A stretch of DNA of 64,000 nt, from assembly GCF_001507545.1 (NCBI RefSeq), contig NZ_LQBP01000001.1, positions 434,001 to 498,000 of the forward strand. The letters are read 5' to 3'. Position numbers and translations under genes: made by a program. This document shows, piece after piece, positions 45,619 through 53,786 of this stretch (positions within the stretch are counted from its first letter, which is position 1; the number at the start of each line of letters is the position of its first letter). The stretch is from Ruegeria profundi (GTDB lineage Bacteria > Pseudomonadota > Alphaproteobacteria > Rhodobacterales > Rhodobacteraceae). The notes below the pieces were generated by a model. It saw nothing but the letters and a program-made list of their open reading frames with translations, was not told the origin of the DNA and ran no database searches.

Positions 45619-46845
45619 ATGCCCTCGACAAACTCTTTCTCTGCATATGGCAGCGTGACCAAAACGTTCCACTGGCTGACCGCCCTGCTAATCTTTGCCG
45701 CCCTGCCGCTGGGCTGGATCGCCAATGACATGGCCTACGCAATCCGCGACCCTTCGGTCCCAACAACTGAGGAAGACATTGCACGGGCTGCGCAACTGTT
45801 TTCCCTGCACAAAACGGTTGGTGTCACAGTGTTTTTCGTCGCCCTTGCCCGTATCCTCTGGGCCGTGACGCAAACGAAGCCCGGATTGCTGAACGCCGAT
45901 AACAAGCCCGAGGCCTTCGCGGCCGAGACCGTGCACTGGATGCTCTACGCCTCTTTGGTTTTGGTGCCTCTGACGGGCTGGGTGCACCACGCCGCGGCCG
46001 AGGGGTACGCCCCAATCCTGTGGCCGTTTGGGCAAACCCTGCCGTTTGTCCCCAAGTCGCCCTATGTCGCCGAGGTTACGGCCAACCTGCACTGGCTGTT
46101 CATCTGGGTTTTGGCCGGATCGTTGGCGCTGCACATCGCAGGAGCCCTCAAACATCACGTGATCGATAAGGACAGCACCCTGCGTCGCATGTTGCCCGGT
46201 CGGTCGGATGCGCCCAAGCCGCCTGCGCAACACCACTCGATCGCGCCGGTGTTTACGGCTTTGACGGTCTGGGGCGCGGTTTTGGTTGGCGGCTGGTCCA
46301 TCGGTGTATTCTCGGACCACTCTGCCGCTGCAAGCGACACGGCTCAACTGACCGAAGTGCAATCTGATTGGCAGGTGCAAAATGGAAACCTGGCGATCAC
46401 CATCACCCAACTGGGCAGCCCGGTAACCGGCAGTTTCGCTGACTGGACCGCCGCAATTACCTTTGAAGACCCGGCTGCACCGGGGTTAGCTGGCAACGTG
46501 GATGTCACGGTCTCTATCACATCGCTGAGCCTGGGGACGGTCACAGACCAAGCTATGGGCGCAGATTTCTTTGACAGCGCGCAGTTTCCCACCGCCCAAT
46601 TCAAAGCCGACCTTTATAAAACGGATACCGGATACGAGGCGCGTGGTCCGCTGACAATACGTGACAAGTCCGTAGACGTCGTACTTCCTTTTGCGCTGGA
46701 TTTGCAGGACAACACCGCCACCATGTCTGGTGAGCTGGAATTGAACCGGATGGATTTTGATGTCGGCACGTCGCAACCGACCGAGGGGTCTCTGGGTTTC
46801 GATGTGTTGGTGTCAGTCAACCTGACAGCGCAGCGCGGGACATAA
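45619..46845 (+). CDS. Cytochrome b561 domain fused to a YceI lipocalin-like domain
   Basis: Two-part protein of 408 residues. The N-terminal half (about 8-205) is a four-helix cytochrome b561 with heme-ligand candidates in TKTFHWLTALL, LFSLHKTVG, TVHWMLYAS and ANLHWLFIW. A linker and a fifth helix (about 212-235) lead to a YceI domain in the periplasm (about 250-405; MGADFFDSAQFPTAQFKAD, GPLTIRDKSVDV, FDVGTSQPTEGSLG). YceI proteins bind polyisoprenoids such as quinones, so the fused protein may deliver quinone to the b561 heme pair. A free-standing YceI gene lies convergent just downstream. Confidence 0.93.
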   Translation: MPSTNSFSAYGSVTKTFHWLTALLIFAALPLGWIANDMAYAIRDPSVPTTEEDIARAAQLFSLHKTVGVTVFFVALARILWAVTQTKPGLLNADNKPEAFAAETVHWMLYASLVLVPLTGWVHHAAAEGYAPILWPFGQTLPFVPKSPYVAEVTANLHWLFIWVLAGSLALHIAGALKHHVIDKDSTLRRMLPGRSDAPKPPAQHHSIAPVFTALTVWGAVLVGGWSIGVFSDHSAAASDTAQLTEVQSDWQVQNGNLAITITQLGSPVTGSFADWTAAITFEDPAAPGLAGNVDVTVSITSLSLGTVTDQAMGADFFDSAQFPTAQFKADLYKTDTGYEARGPLTIRDKSVDVVLPFALDLQDNTATMSGELELNRMDFDVGTSQPTEGSLGFDVLVSVNLTAQRGT

Positions 46846-46847
46846 GA

Positions 46848-46876
46848 AAACCGCCGGGGCAGACCCCCGGCGGTTT
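46848..46876. terminator. Bidirectional terminator between the two YceI genes
   Basis: AAACCGCCGGGG (46848-46859), loop CAGAC, CCCCGGCGGTTT (46865-46876): a perfect 12-bp stem between convergent stops at 46845 and 46903. Confidence 0.85.
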
Positions 46877-46902
46877 CGTCCAACAAATTCGGTCAGACGT
46901 AC

Positions 46903-47487
46903 TCAGCCTTCTGGAGTTTCGGCCTTCTGGGCTTCGACAGAAATCCGAACTTCGACTTCGTCGCTAACAAAAGGTGCGAATTGGCCAAGGTCGAATTCGC
47001 TGCGCACCAGTGTCGTAGTCGCATCGAAACCTGCCCAAGGCTTGTTTGCCATCGGATGGTCTGCTGCTTGGTTCAGCTTAGCGTCCAGAACGACGGATTT
47101 TGTAACGCCGTTCATGGTCAGATCACCGGTGATGTTGGCGGTGTCCTCGCCAGTGACCTCGATGTCGGTCGAGGTAAACGTGATCATATCACCCTCAGAC
47201 GCGCCAAAGAAATCCTCGGTCATGAAGTGATCTTCGCGCGGTTTCCAACCGGTGATCATCTCAAGCACGGGTATCGAAACGGTGACGCTGGATGCCGCCG
47301 GATCTTCTTGATTGAACATGATCTCGCCCTCAAAGCCCGAGAACATGCCATACGTGGTCGAAAACCCAAGGTGGTCATAACTGAAGACGACCTGACTGTG
47401 GCTGGGGTCCAGAACGTATTTTTCAGCGCTGGCAAGTGCAGTTGTCGCTGAAACAGCGAGTGCGGCGGCTAGTAGGGTGGGTTTCAT
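46903..47487 (-). CDS. YceI-family periplasmic protein
   Basis: Secreted lipocalin-like isoprenoid-binding protein of 194 residues. Signal peptide about 1-20 (LAAALAVSATTALA), then the YceI barrel with YVLDPSHSQVVFSYDHLGFSTTYG, HFMTEDFFGASEGDMITF, DLTMNGVTKSVVLDA and KPWAGFDATTTLVRSEFDLG. It is a separate copy of the same domain that is fused to cytochrome b561 in the convergent neighbour. GGAG precedes the ATG. Likely role: carrying quinone or another isoprenoid; proof is lacking. Confidence 0.93.
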   Translation of the reverse strand: MKPTLLAAALAVSATTALASAEKYVLDPSHSQVVFSYDHLGFSTTYGMFSGFEGEIMFNQEDPAASSVTVSIPVLEMITGWKPREDHFMTEDFFGASEGDMITFTSTDIEVTGEDTANITGDLTMNGVTKSVVLDAKLNQAADHPMANKPWAGFDATTTLVRSEFDLGQFAPFVSDEVEVRISVEAQKAETPEG

Positions 47488-47614
47488 AATTCACTCCGCG
47501 ATTGTGTGGATGCAATCCAAAGGGGTTGCTTAGAAACTTAAATGTGCTGCCCGAAGCCAGCACATCAAGTCGTATCCATTCACAATAGCTGTTCCTATAT
47601 GAACAGAATAAACT

Positions 47615-48133
47615 TCACGCGAAGATTGTTACACTTCCACTCAACTGTCCTTTTAGCGCATGGCTGACATCCGCCGATTGCAGCGGCAGTTTCATCAGCA
47701 GACTGCCGTCGACGTCATAAAGCTCAACTTGGTCTTCGACAAAGCGCGCGCCGCCCAGCGTGTCATAGCTGCGGCGAAGGACGGTTTGCGGGCGACCGTT
47801 TTCATTCTTTTGCAACACGCGAACCTCGCGGCGGATCGGATCAAAATACGCATCGGGACGCGCATCCAGCAGTTGAATTGTCATCAGGCTGACCCCGACC
47901 AGCAGGAACATCAATGACGCAGCCAGCTTGATGGGCCACACCTCGGCCGCCATGACCGAACCAGCCACCAGCCACATCGAAAAGGCCATGACGATCAAAA
48001 TGGCACCCACAATGCGGGCCAGAACCATCCTGACTTTCCAATTTGGCGCGAAAGCGATCAGAACTGGTACCGATTTCTCATAGTTCGCGGAACTCGCGGA
48101 CTCCTGGAGTGTATTCGTATTCATCGCGGTCAT
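47615..48133 (-). CDS. Hypothetical two-helix membrane protein
   Basis: Unrecognised protein of 172 residues. Two transmembrane helices lie at about 42-63 and 70-88 (RIVGAILIVMAFSMWLVAG and LAASLMFLLVGVSLMTIQLL), followed by a cytosolic beta-rich part of about 80 residues with DAYFDPIRREVRVLQKNENGRP, reminiscent of PH-like or DUF-type domains. The start is the ATG at 48133; one nine bases further in is also possible. Stands alone upstream of a YceI gene, and divergent from rpsF. Confidence 0.6.
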   Translation of the reverse strand: MTAMNTNTLQESASSANYEKSVPVLIAFAPNWKVRMVLARIVGAILIVMAFSMWLVAGSVMAAEVWPIKLAASLMFLLVGVSLMTIQLLDARPDAYFDPIRREVRVLQKNENGRPQTVLRRSYDTLGGARFVEDQVELYDVDGSLLMKLPLQSADVSHALKGQLSGSVTIFA

Positions 48134-48418
48134 ATCTCTCACCCTGTTTCTCAGGTTGCCGTCTTGGGTCCGGTGTGTCCGGATATTCCCCGGTATGAAA
48201 AACAACTTTGAGCCGAAAAGCGTCAGGAATTGGGCAGTGCAAAGGAATTAGCACGGCTTCACCAAGGCATCTAAGGCGGGGCTTGCCCCCCACGCTTAAA
48301 CGTGTATACGAGGCCATCCTTCGCTAAACACATGAATCGCGCAGCCTCTCGTGGCAGGGTCGCGAAGGTGAAAATGGCCCCGCCTATGAAATGCGCCTTG
48401 ATAGAAACAGGAGTGCAC
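48134..48418. other. Divergent intergenic region before rpsF
   Basis: 285 bases between the hypothetical membrane gene and rpsF. A small GC hairpin (GGGGC-TT-GCCCC, 48278-48289) lies in the rpsF leader. Such leaders can carry S6-S18 autoregulation, but I see no matching motif. No gene. Confidence 0.35.
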
Positions 48419-48772
48419 ATGCCACTTTATGAGCATGTAATGATCGCGCGTCAGGACCTGTCCAACGCGCAGGCAGAAAGCCTTGTCGAACATTTCGGCA
48501 CCGTTCTGGCGGACAACGGCGGTAACGTCGTCGAAAGCGAGTACTGGGGCGTCAAGACGATGGCTTACAAGATCAACAAAAACCGCAAGGGCCACTATGC
48601 CTTCCTTAAAACCGATGCCCCTTCGGGTGCGGTTCAGGAAATGGAACGCCTGATGCGCCTGCATGACGACGTTATGCGCGTTCTGACCATCAAGGTCGAC
48701 GAGCATGCCGAGGGCCCCTCGGTCCAGATGCAGAAGCGCGATGAGCGCGAAGGCCGCCGCGAGCGCCGCTGA
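48419..48772 (+). CDS. rpsF: 30S ribosomal protein S6
   Basis: Small-subunit protein of 117 residues that pairs with S18 on the central domain of 16S rRNA. Sequence starts MPLYEHVMIARQDLS, with VVESEYWGVKTMAYKINKN in the middle and a basic tail (QKRDEREGRRERR). The ATG at 48419 is chosen; the frame runs further up without homology. First gene of rpsF-rpsR-rplI. Confidence 0.97.
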   Translation: MPLYEHVMIARQDLSNAQAESLVEHFGTVLADNGGNVVESEYWGVKTMAYKINKNRKGHYAFLKTDAPSGAVQEMERLMRLHDDVMRVLTIKVDEHAEGPSVQMQKRDEREGRRERR

Positions 48773-48799
48773 TCAACGCCTGACGAAAGGACATAAACC

Positions 48800-49027
48800 A
48801 TGGCCGCAAAACCATTTTTCCGCCGCCGCAAGGTCTGCCCGTTCTCGGGCGACAACGCGCCGAAGATCGACTATAAAGACACCCGTCTGCTGCAGCGCTA
48901 CATCTCTGAGCGCGGCAAGATCGTACCTTCCCGCATCACCGCCGTTTCGGCAAAAAAGCAGCGTGAACTGGCCCGTGCTATCAAGCGCGCCCGCTTCCTC
49001 GCCCTGCTGCCCTACGCCGTGAAGTAA
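48800..49027 (+). CDS. rpsR: 30S ribosomal protein S18
   Basis: A 75-residue ribosomal protein, partner of S6. [17 protein letters not shown] at the start and [25 protein letters not shown] in the middle, ending RALLPY-like [10 protein letters not shown]. Follows rpsF by 27 bases and precedes rplI by 12 bases. Confidence 0.98.
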   Translation: MAAKPFFRRRKVCPFSGDNAPKIDYKDTRLLQRYISERGKIVPSRITAVSAKKQRELARAIKRARFLALLPYAVK

Positions 49028-49039
49028 GGAGAGACTGAC

Positions 49040-49663
49040 ATGCAAGTTATCCTTCTGGAACGCGTTGCGAAACTGGGTCAGATGGGCGACGTCGTTGACG
49101 TCAAGCCCGGCTTTGCCCGCAACTTCCTGCTGCCACAAGGCAAAGCGCTGAGCGCATCGGACGCCAACATCGCGTCGTTCGAAGCCCAGAAAGCGCAGCT
49201 TGAGGCCCGCAACCTGGAAACCAAGAAAGAAGCTGAAGCACTGGCTGAAAAGCTGAACGGTCAGCAGTTCATCGTGATTCGCTCGGCGTCGGATGCCGGT
49301 GCCCTGTACGGCTCGGTCACCCCGCGTGACGCCGCAGACGCCGCAACCGAAGCTGGTTTCACTGTCGACAAGAAACAGATCGTTTTGATCGCACCGATCA
49401 AAGAACTGGGTCTGCACTCGCTGGCAGTCAAACTGCACCCCGAGGTCGAAGTCGAGATCAAGATGAACGTCGCTCGTTCGCAAGAAGAGGCTGAGCTTCA
49501 GGCTTCGGGCAAGTCAATCCAGGAACTGGCAGCCGAAGAAGAGGCAGCCGCAGAATTCGAGATCGCCGAACTGTTCGACGATATTGGGTCCGCGGCTTCG
49601 GAAGACGAAGAGCTCGTCGCATCCGAAGAAGCCCCGGCTGACGAAGGCGAAGCCAAAGCCTAA
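49040..49663 (+). CDS. rplI: 50S ribosomal protein L9, with acidic C-terminal extension
   Basis: Large-subunit protein that limits frameshifting, 207 residues against 149 in E. coli. Standard L9 start [32 protein letters not shown] and the long connecting helix, then the C-terminal domain ([36 protein letters not shown]). About 50 extra residues at the end are dominated by Glu, Asp and Ala. Such tails occur in other Rhodobacteraceae L9 proteins; their role is unknown. Terminator follows. Confidence 0.96.
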   Translation: MQVILLERVAKLGQMGDVVDVKPGFARNFLLPQGKALSASDANIASFEAQKAQLEARNLETKKEAEALAEKLNGQQFIVIRSASDAGALYGSVTPRDAADAATEAGFTVDKKQIVLIAPIKELGLHSLAVKLHPEVEVEIKMNVARSQEEAELQASGKSIQELAAEEEAAAEFEIAELFDDIGSAASEDEELVASEEAPADEGEAKA

Positions 49664-49683
49664 GCGGGCTTAATCGAATTTTG

Positions 49684-49714
49684 AAAGGCCGCATGTTTCA
49701 TGCGGCCTTTTTTC
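49684..49714 (+). terminator. Terminator of the rpsF-rpsR-rplI operon
   Basis: AAAGGCCGCAT (49684-49694), loop GTTTC, ATGCGGCCTTT (49700-49710), then TTT. Perfect 11-bp stem 21 bases past the rplI stop. Confidence 0.92.
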
Positions 49715-49814
49715 TTGCACATGCATAACGAGCAAAATTTAGCCCATTTCTTTATCTAAGCTTGCGACCATCCGACCAATCCATATCATCCCCAAGCGTT
49801 CATTGGAGATCAAA

Positions 49815-50297
49815 ATGTCAAAACGTACCCGTCGCTTTTGCATGGCTTTATTGCTAATGATCCCCCTCGCCGCCTGCGGTGGCGGCGAAGTTTCAAAGGC
49901 AGAGAAAAGTACTTTTGCCCCCCCGCTTCATCCGAATGAAACACCAGAACTTCGGGCCTCAATCAATAAATGGGCGGATCACTACGAACTGCCGCGCGAA
50001 CTTGTCCACAAACTGGCGATCCGTGAAAGCACCCACCGTCCTTGGGCCGTGAACAAGCCGTATTACGGGCTGTTGCAAATTCTTCCTGCAACTGCGCGTT
50101 CGATGGGGTATTCGGGAAACGCTCAGGGGCTATTGGATGCAGATACCAATCTTAAGTTCGCCGGAAAATACCTGCGCGGCGCTTGGATGTTGTCCGACGG
50201 CGATCAAAAAAGGGCGATTTATCTCTACGCCAAGGGGTACTATCCGGAAGCCAAGGCGCGCGGAATGCTAGTCGAAACCGGATTGCGAACCGAGTAG
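49815..50297 (+). CDS. Lytic transglycosylase-like lipoprotein (SLT domain)
   Basis: Lipoprotein of 160 residues with a lipobox (LLMIPLAAC) at about residues 12-20; the +2 residue is Gly. The rest is a compact SLT-type lysozyme fold (about 45-155): the catalytic Glu is in LAIRESTHRPWAVN, followed by YYGLLQILPATARSMGYSG and NLKFAGKYLRGAW, and an AIYLYAKGYY segment. TTGGAGA stands before the ATG. The likely task is limited cutting of glycan strands at the outer membrane; it is just upstream of the quorum-sensing pair but separated by 227 bases. Confidence 0.88.
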   Translation: MSKRTRRFCMALLLMIPLAACGGGEVSKAEKSTFAPPLHPNETPELRASINKWADHYELPRELVHKLAIRESTHRPWAVNKPYYGLLQILPATARSMGYSGNAQGLLDADTNLKFAGKYLRGAWMLSDGDQKRAIYLYAKGYYPEAKARGMLVETGLRTE

Positions 50298-50482
50298 AAG
50301 CCGACACACCAAGCGCCGAACCAAAAACAATCCGACGCGACCATGACATGTAGTCTTGTGAAAATGGCGTCTTTTTGCATATTTTACTCGCCACAACTGC
50401 GCATTGTGCGTGTGGGATACAAACTATTCGCTTGCGTTTAATACCTTGCTTGACGCAACGTAGTTGGAACTAAGAACAACAA

Positions 50483-50507
50483 GGCGCCCTAGGGGATGAA
50501 GGGCGCC
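50483..50507 (+). promoter_or_regulatory. Hairpin in the luxR leader
   Basis: GGCGCCCT (50483-50490), 9-base loop, AGGGCGCC (50500-50507): a perfect 8-bp GC-rich stem 17 bases before the luxR GTG. It could control luxR translation or serve as an inverted-repeat operator. Confidence 0.45.
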
Positions 50508-50524
50508 AAGTAAAGGTTGGACAG

Positions 50525-51226
50525 GTGAAACTCATAGACTTGGCCGCAATAGACCACAACGATAAGTCGGCCGCCGACATCATTAATGCTGTCTGTGACG
50601 AACTTGGTTTTGACTATGCCTCTTACGCAACCATGAATCCGGTCAAAGGGGATATACAAGGCTATGCCAACTATCCGGACGAATGGAAAATCCACTACGG
50701 GAGCCACGGCTTTCACCACTTTGACCCGACCCTTTACAAGTCAGCGCTCAGCATTGCGCCAGTAGATTGGGCCAGATTCGAGAAGGATAACAAGTTTAAT
50801 ACCGTGTTCCGGGATGCGCACGACTTTGGCATTACATCCCGCGGTTTGACTGTTCCTGTTCGGGGTCCCTACGGGGAATGCGGGTTGCTGAATGTCACTC
50901 GTGACTGTTCGGATGAGGAATGGGAAAAGCTGAAGAGGCACGTAATGGGCGATCTTCAGCTGGCCGCCGTGCAAGCCCATGACACTGTCATGCAGTCCGG
51001 CCTGTTGGCCAAAGCATTGTATCTGCCGGCCCTCTCCACGCGCGAAAAAGAGATCCTGCAGTGGGTTGCCGAAGGTAAATCTCAGCAGGACATCGGCGAT
51101 ATTTTGTCCATTTCCCACCGAACCGTCGAAGTTCACATGCGGTCAGGTCGTGAAAAGCTCGGCGCGTTAACCACGCCTCAAGCCATCGGGCGAGCAATTG
51201 GTCTAGGTCTAATCGCGCCCGGGTAG
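50525..51226 (+). CDS. luxR: LuxR-family quorum-sensing transcriptional regulator
   Basis: Autoinducer-responsive activator of 233 residues. The acyl-homoserine-lactone domain (about 15-160) keeps the usual ligand-pocket residues: W and Y in YPDEWKIHYG, D-P in HFDPTLY, W in APVDWARF, G in SRGLTVPV. The HTH (about 170-230) reads LSTREKEILQWVAEGKSQQDIGDIL and ISHRTVEVHMRSGREKLGA. Starts at GTG. It is 97 bases upstream of luxI on the same strand, the classic tandem arrangement. Symbol used generically; the species name would differ. Confidence 0.94.
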   Translation: MKLIDLAAIDHNDKSAADIINAVCDELGFDYASYATMNPVKGDIQGYANYPDEWKIHYGSHGFHHFDPTLYKSALSIAPVDWARFEKDNKFNTVFRDAHDFGITSRGLTVPVRGPYGECGLLNVTRDCSDEEWEKLKRHVMGDLQLAAVQAHDTVMQSGLLAKALYLPALSTREKEILQWVAEGKSQQDIGDILSISHRTVEVHMRSGREKLGALTTPQAIGRAIGLGLIAPG

Positions 51227-51252
51227 GCGAAAAATCCGAAAAATACGGGATA

Positions 51253-51316
51253 CCCCCAATAGTCTATGGTTACTGTTTGGTTAACCTTAACCCCACGGTA
51301 ACCAGACTGTAGGGGG
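51253..51316 (+). promoter_or_regulatory. Imperfect long inverted repeat covering the luxI ribosome binding site
   Basis: The left arm (51253-51273) and right arm (51298-51316) pair over about 19 bases with two mismatches and a two-base bulge: CCCCC, AGTCT and GGTTAC on the left match GGGGG, AGACT and GTAACC on the right. The right arm holds AGGGGG, the ribosome binding site seven bases before the luxI ATG. It could be a protein-binding site or an RNA hairpin hiding luxI from ribosomes on read-through transcripts. A palindrome GGTTAACC lies in the loop. Confidence 0.6.
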
Positions 51317-51323
51317 ATGGAAA

Positions 51324-52172
51324 ATGATCATCGTAATTGATGGTATTAACCAACATATGTTTAGTGATGTCCTGGACGAAATGTTCAAACTTCGAGCGCG
51401 CGTGTTCGGGGATCGTTTAGGATGGGAAGTCAACATCGTGGACGGGCGCGAGCGTGATATGTTCGACGACCTAAATCCGGCGCATGTCGTCAGCATCGAC
51501 GACGAAGGGGAAGTCGTCGGATGTATGCGCCTGTTGCAGACCACGGGTCCACACATGCTTGCGGACGTCTTCAATTCGATCCTTGATGGCGAACCACCGG
51601 TACGCAGCTCACAGGTTTGGGAAGCAACCCGGTTCTGTGTCGACACTAAGCGCCTGGGGCGTGGGCGCGGCAAGAACTCGGTGTCTTATGTGACAAGCGA
51701 AGTCATGATCGGTTCGTTCGAATATGCAAAAGCCGCCGGTGTTCTGGACTCGATCGCCGTGATTGATCCCGTGATGAACCGGGTTCTGCAACGTTCGGGC
51801 AATGCGCCGTATGACTATCTTGGCACGGCCAAGCCAATGGGCAAGGTGGTTGCAATGGCGGCTTTGATGGATTGCTCGGATGAACGGATTTCCGGAATTC
51901 GGAAATATGCCGGCATCGAGCATGATGTCTTCCTGACCGACGAACAGGCGCTAGAGCGCTTTGAACTCCGCAAGGCCAGAAAACCCGCCAATATAGATCA
52001 TCAACCGCTGACCGAGCTTGAAAGATACTTCGTCGAACAGATGCACGCAGCAAAGACACAAGACGAAGTCAACGACGTATTGAGGTTGATTGAATCCCTT
52101 TCGGACCGCTTCACGCCAGAGCAAAAGACAGCTCTGCTAAATACCCCCCGTGCTTTTGTTCATGAGGCCTGA
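51324..52172 (+). CDS. luxI: LuxI-family acyl-homoserine-lactone synthase with C-terminal extension
   Basis: Makes an acyl-homoserine lactone from SAM and acyl-ACP. The core (about 1-200) has the invariant R24, F28, W34, D45, D48, R69, F83, E100 and R103 (offset by one after residue 50 from the usual numbering). At 282 residues it is about 70 longer than typical LuxI proteins; the tail from about residue 205 is helical and charged (KARKPANIDHQPLTELERYF, KTQDEVNDVLRLIESLSDRF). The gene follows luxR and ends at a strong terminator. Confidence 0.94.
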   Translation: MIIVIDGINQHMFSDVLDEMFKLRARVFGDRLGWEVNIVDGRERDMFDDLNPAHVVSIDDEGEVVGCMRLLQTTGPHMLADVFNSILDGEPPVRSSQVWEATRFCVDTKRLGRGRGKNSVSYVTSEVMIGSFEYAKAAGVLDSIAVIDPVMNRVLQRSGNAPYDYLGTAKPMGKVVAMAALMDCSDERISGIRKYAGIEHDVFLTDEQALERFELRKARKPANIDHQPLTELERYFVEQMHAAKTQDEVNDVLRLIESLSDRFTPEQKTALLNTPRAFVHEA

Positions 52173-52205
52173 CCCCCTCACCTCATAAGTTCAAAAGCCA
52201 CCCAC

Positions 52206-52243
52206 CGGAGCCGTCTAACTTCAGACGGCTCCGACTTTTTTTT
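52206..52243 (+). terminator. Terminator of luxI
   Basis: CGGAGCCGTCT (52206-52216), loop AACTTC, AGACGGCTCCG (52223-52233), then ACTTTTTTTT. Perfect 11-bp stem, 34 bases past the stop. Confidence 0.92.
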
Positions 52244-52271
52244 GACTGCGCGGAACGCAGGTGAAAGAGGA

Positions 52272-53603
52272 TTATTCCTCTTCCAGTGCCTCAACGGCTT
52301 TTTGCAGATCGTCCTTGTTGACCTCTTTGTCAGAAACCTGGGCCAGTTCGAACACGTAGTCGATAACTTTGTCTTCGAAGATCGGTGCGCGCAGCTGTTG
52401 CTGCATCTGCGCATTCTGCTGCACGAATTCAAAGAACTGACGCTCCTGACCGGGGTACTGACGCGCCTGGTTCATGATCGCCTGGGTCATCTCGGCATCA
52501 GAAACTTCAACCTCGGCTTTCTGGCCCAGTTCGGCCAAAAGCAAGCCCAGACGCACGCGGCGTTCCGCCAGTTTGTTGTGCTCGTCCGTCGGCTCAATCT
52601 CACCGTGGTCGTGCCCTTCCACATCGGGGTTTTCCTCGTGGAACAACTGATGTGCGATCTGCTTCGCTTCGGCTTCGACCAGCGACGGCGGCAGGTCAAA
52701 CGAGACCAGTTCATCCAGCGCGTCCAGCAGGGCACGCTTCATCACGGCGCGCGACGCACCTGCGTATTCCGCCTCCAGACGCTCGGCAATCTGAGTTTTC
52801 AGAGCAGCCAGATCTTCGGCACCAAATTTTGTTGCCAGTTCATCATTAATCTCAGCGGCGACGGGCTCTTTCACCTCTTTGACGGTGCAGGTGAACACCG
52901 CGTCTTTGCCTGCCAGATGTTCCGCACCGTATTCTTCGGGGAAGGTGACGTTGACGTCCTTTTCTTCTTCGGCCTTCACGCCAACCAGTTGTTCTTCAAA
53001 GCCCGGAATGAAGCTGTTGGAGCCCAGAACCAGCGGATAGTCTTCAGCCGAACCGCCTTCGAACTCTTCGCCGTCCACTTTGCCAACAAAATCGATCACC
53101 ACCTGATCGCCGTCTTTCGCCTTGGACCCTTTACGGCGGGCTTTGAAATCCTGCGCGGTTTCGGCTAGGCTTTTCAGCGCTTCTTCGATGGCGGCATCGT
53201 CGGCTTTGACGACCAGCTTTTCCAGCTCGACTGACTTCAGATCAACTTCCGGAATCTCGGGCAGCGCCTCATAGGACATCTCAACGTGAACGTCGTCGCC
53301 TTCTTTCCAGTCTTCATTGGTCATCTTGACCTGCGGTTGCAGCGCAGGACGATCGCCGCTGTCCTCGAAGTGTTTGTTCATGGCACCATCGATGCTTTCC
53401 TGCATTGCCTCGCCCAGCAGGCGTTGACCAAACTGCTTTTTCAGCAACGCCATCGGCACCTTGCCTTTGCGGAAACCCTTCATCTCGACTTCGGGCTGTG
53501 CTTCAACCAGTTTCTCGTTGACTTTGTCATCCAGCTCAGATGCGGAAACGACAATATTGTAGCCGCGTTTCAGACCTTCGTTCAGCGTCTCGGTAACCTG
53601 CAT
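52272..53603 (-). CDS. tig: Trigger factor
   Basis: Ribosome-bound chaperone with prolyl isomerase activity, 443 residues. The N-terminal ribosome-binding domain ([33 protein letters not shown], the signature of trigger factor), the FKBP-type isomerase domain (about 155-240, [27 protein letters not shown]), and a long helical C-terminal chaperone domain with a terminal Glu-rich stretch. The ATG at 53603 is clear from homology; the frame is open well upstream. Its upstream neighbour porin lies on the same strand but is separated by a terminator. Confidence 0.96.
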   Translation of the reverse strand: MQVTETLNEGLKRGYNIVVSASELDDKVNEKLVEAQPEVEMKGFRKGKVPMALLKKQFGQRLLGEAMQESIDGAMNKHFEDSGDRPALQPQVKMTNEDWKEGDDVHVEMSYEALPEIPEVDLKSVELEKLVVKADDAAIEEALKSLAETAQDFKARRKGSKAKDGDQVVIDFVGKVDGEEFEGGSAEDYPLVLGSNSFIPGFEEQLVGVKAEEEKDVNVTFPEEYGAEHLAGKDAVFTCTVKEVKEPVAAEINDELATKFGAEDLAALKTQIAERLEAEYAGASRAVMKRALLDALDELVSFDLPPSLVEAEAKQIAHQLFHEENPDVEGHDHGEIEPTDEHNKLAERRVRLGLLLAELGQKAEVEVSDAEMTQAIMNQARQYPGQERQFFEFVQQNAQMQQQLRAPIFEDKVIDYVFELAQVSDKEVNKDDLQKAVEALEEE

Positions 53604-53733
53604 TATGGTAGTCCCCATAGGATTCGGGGCGCGCAAAACGGCGCGCCGGGCAAATTTGACGCCTTCTATTTGTCCAGCCCCGCGCGTGCAAGGGGCAAAG
53701 CCCGGATCAGCCTTGTTTTGGCATCGATTTGAA

Positions 53734-53768
53734 CAAAAAAACGCCCCGTAATTCAGCGAGGCGCTTTT
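53734..53768 (-). terminator. Terminator of the porin gene
   Basis: On the minus strand CGCCTCG (53763-53757) pairs with CGGGGCG (53748-53742) with one G-T pair, followed by TTTTTTTG. It lies about 20 bases past the porin stop. Confidence 0.7.
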
Positions 53769-53786
53769 TCTCATTGGGTAGGCTTG

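Noticed and set aside
51227-51323. Canonical 20-base lux box before luxI
   Set aside because: No standard lux-box dyad was seen; the long inverted repeat is different in length and position, so I did not call it a lux box.
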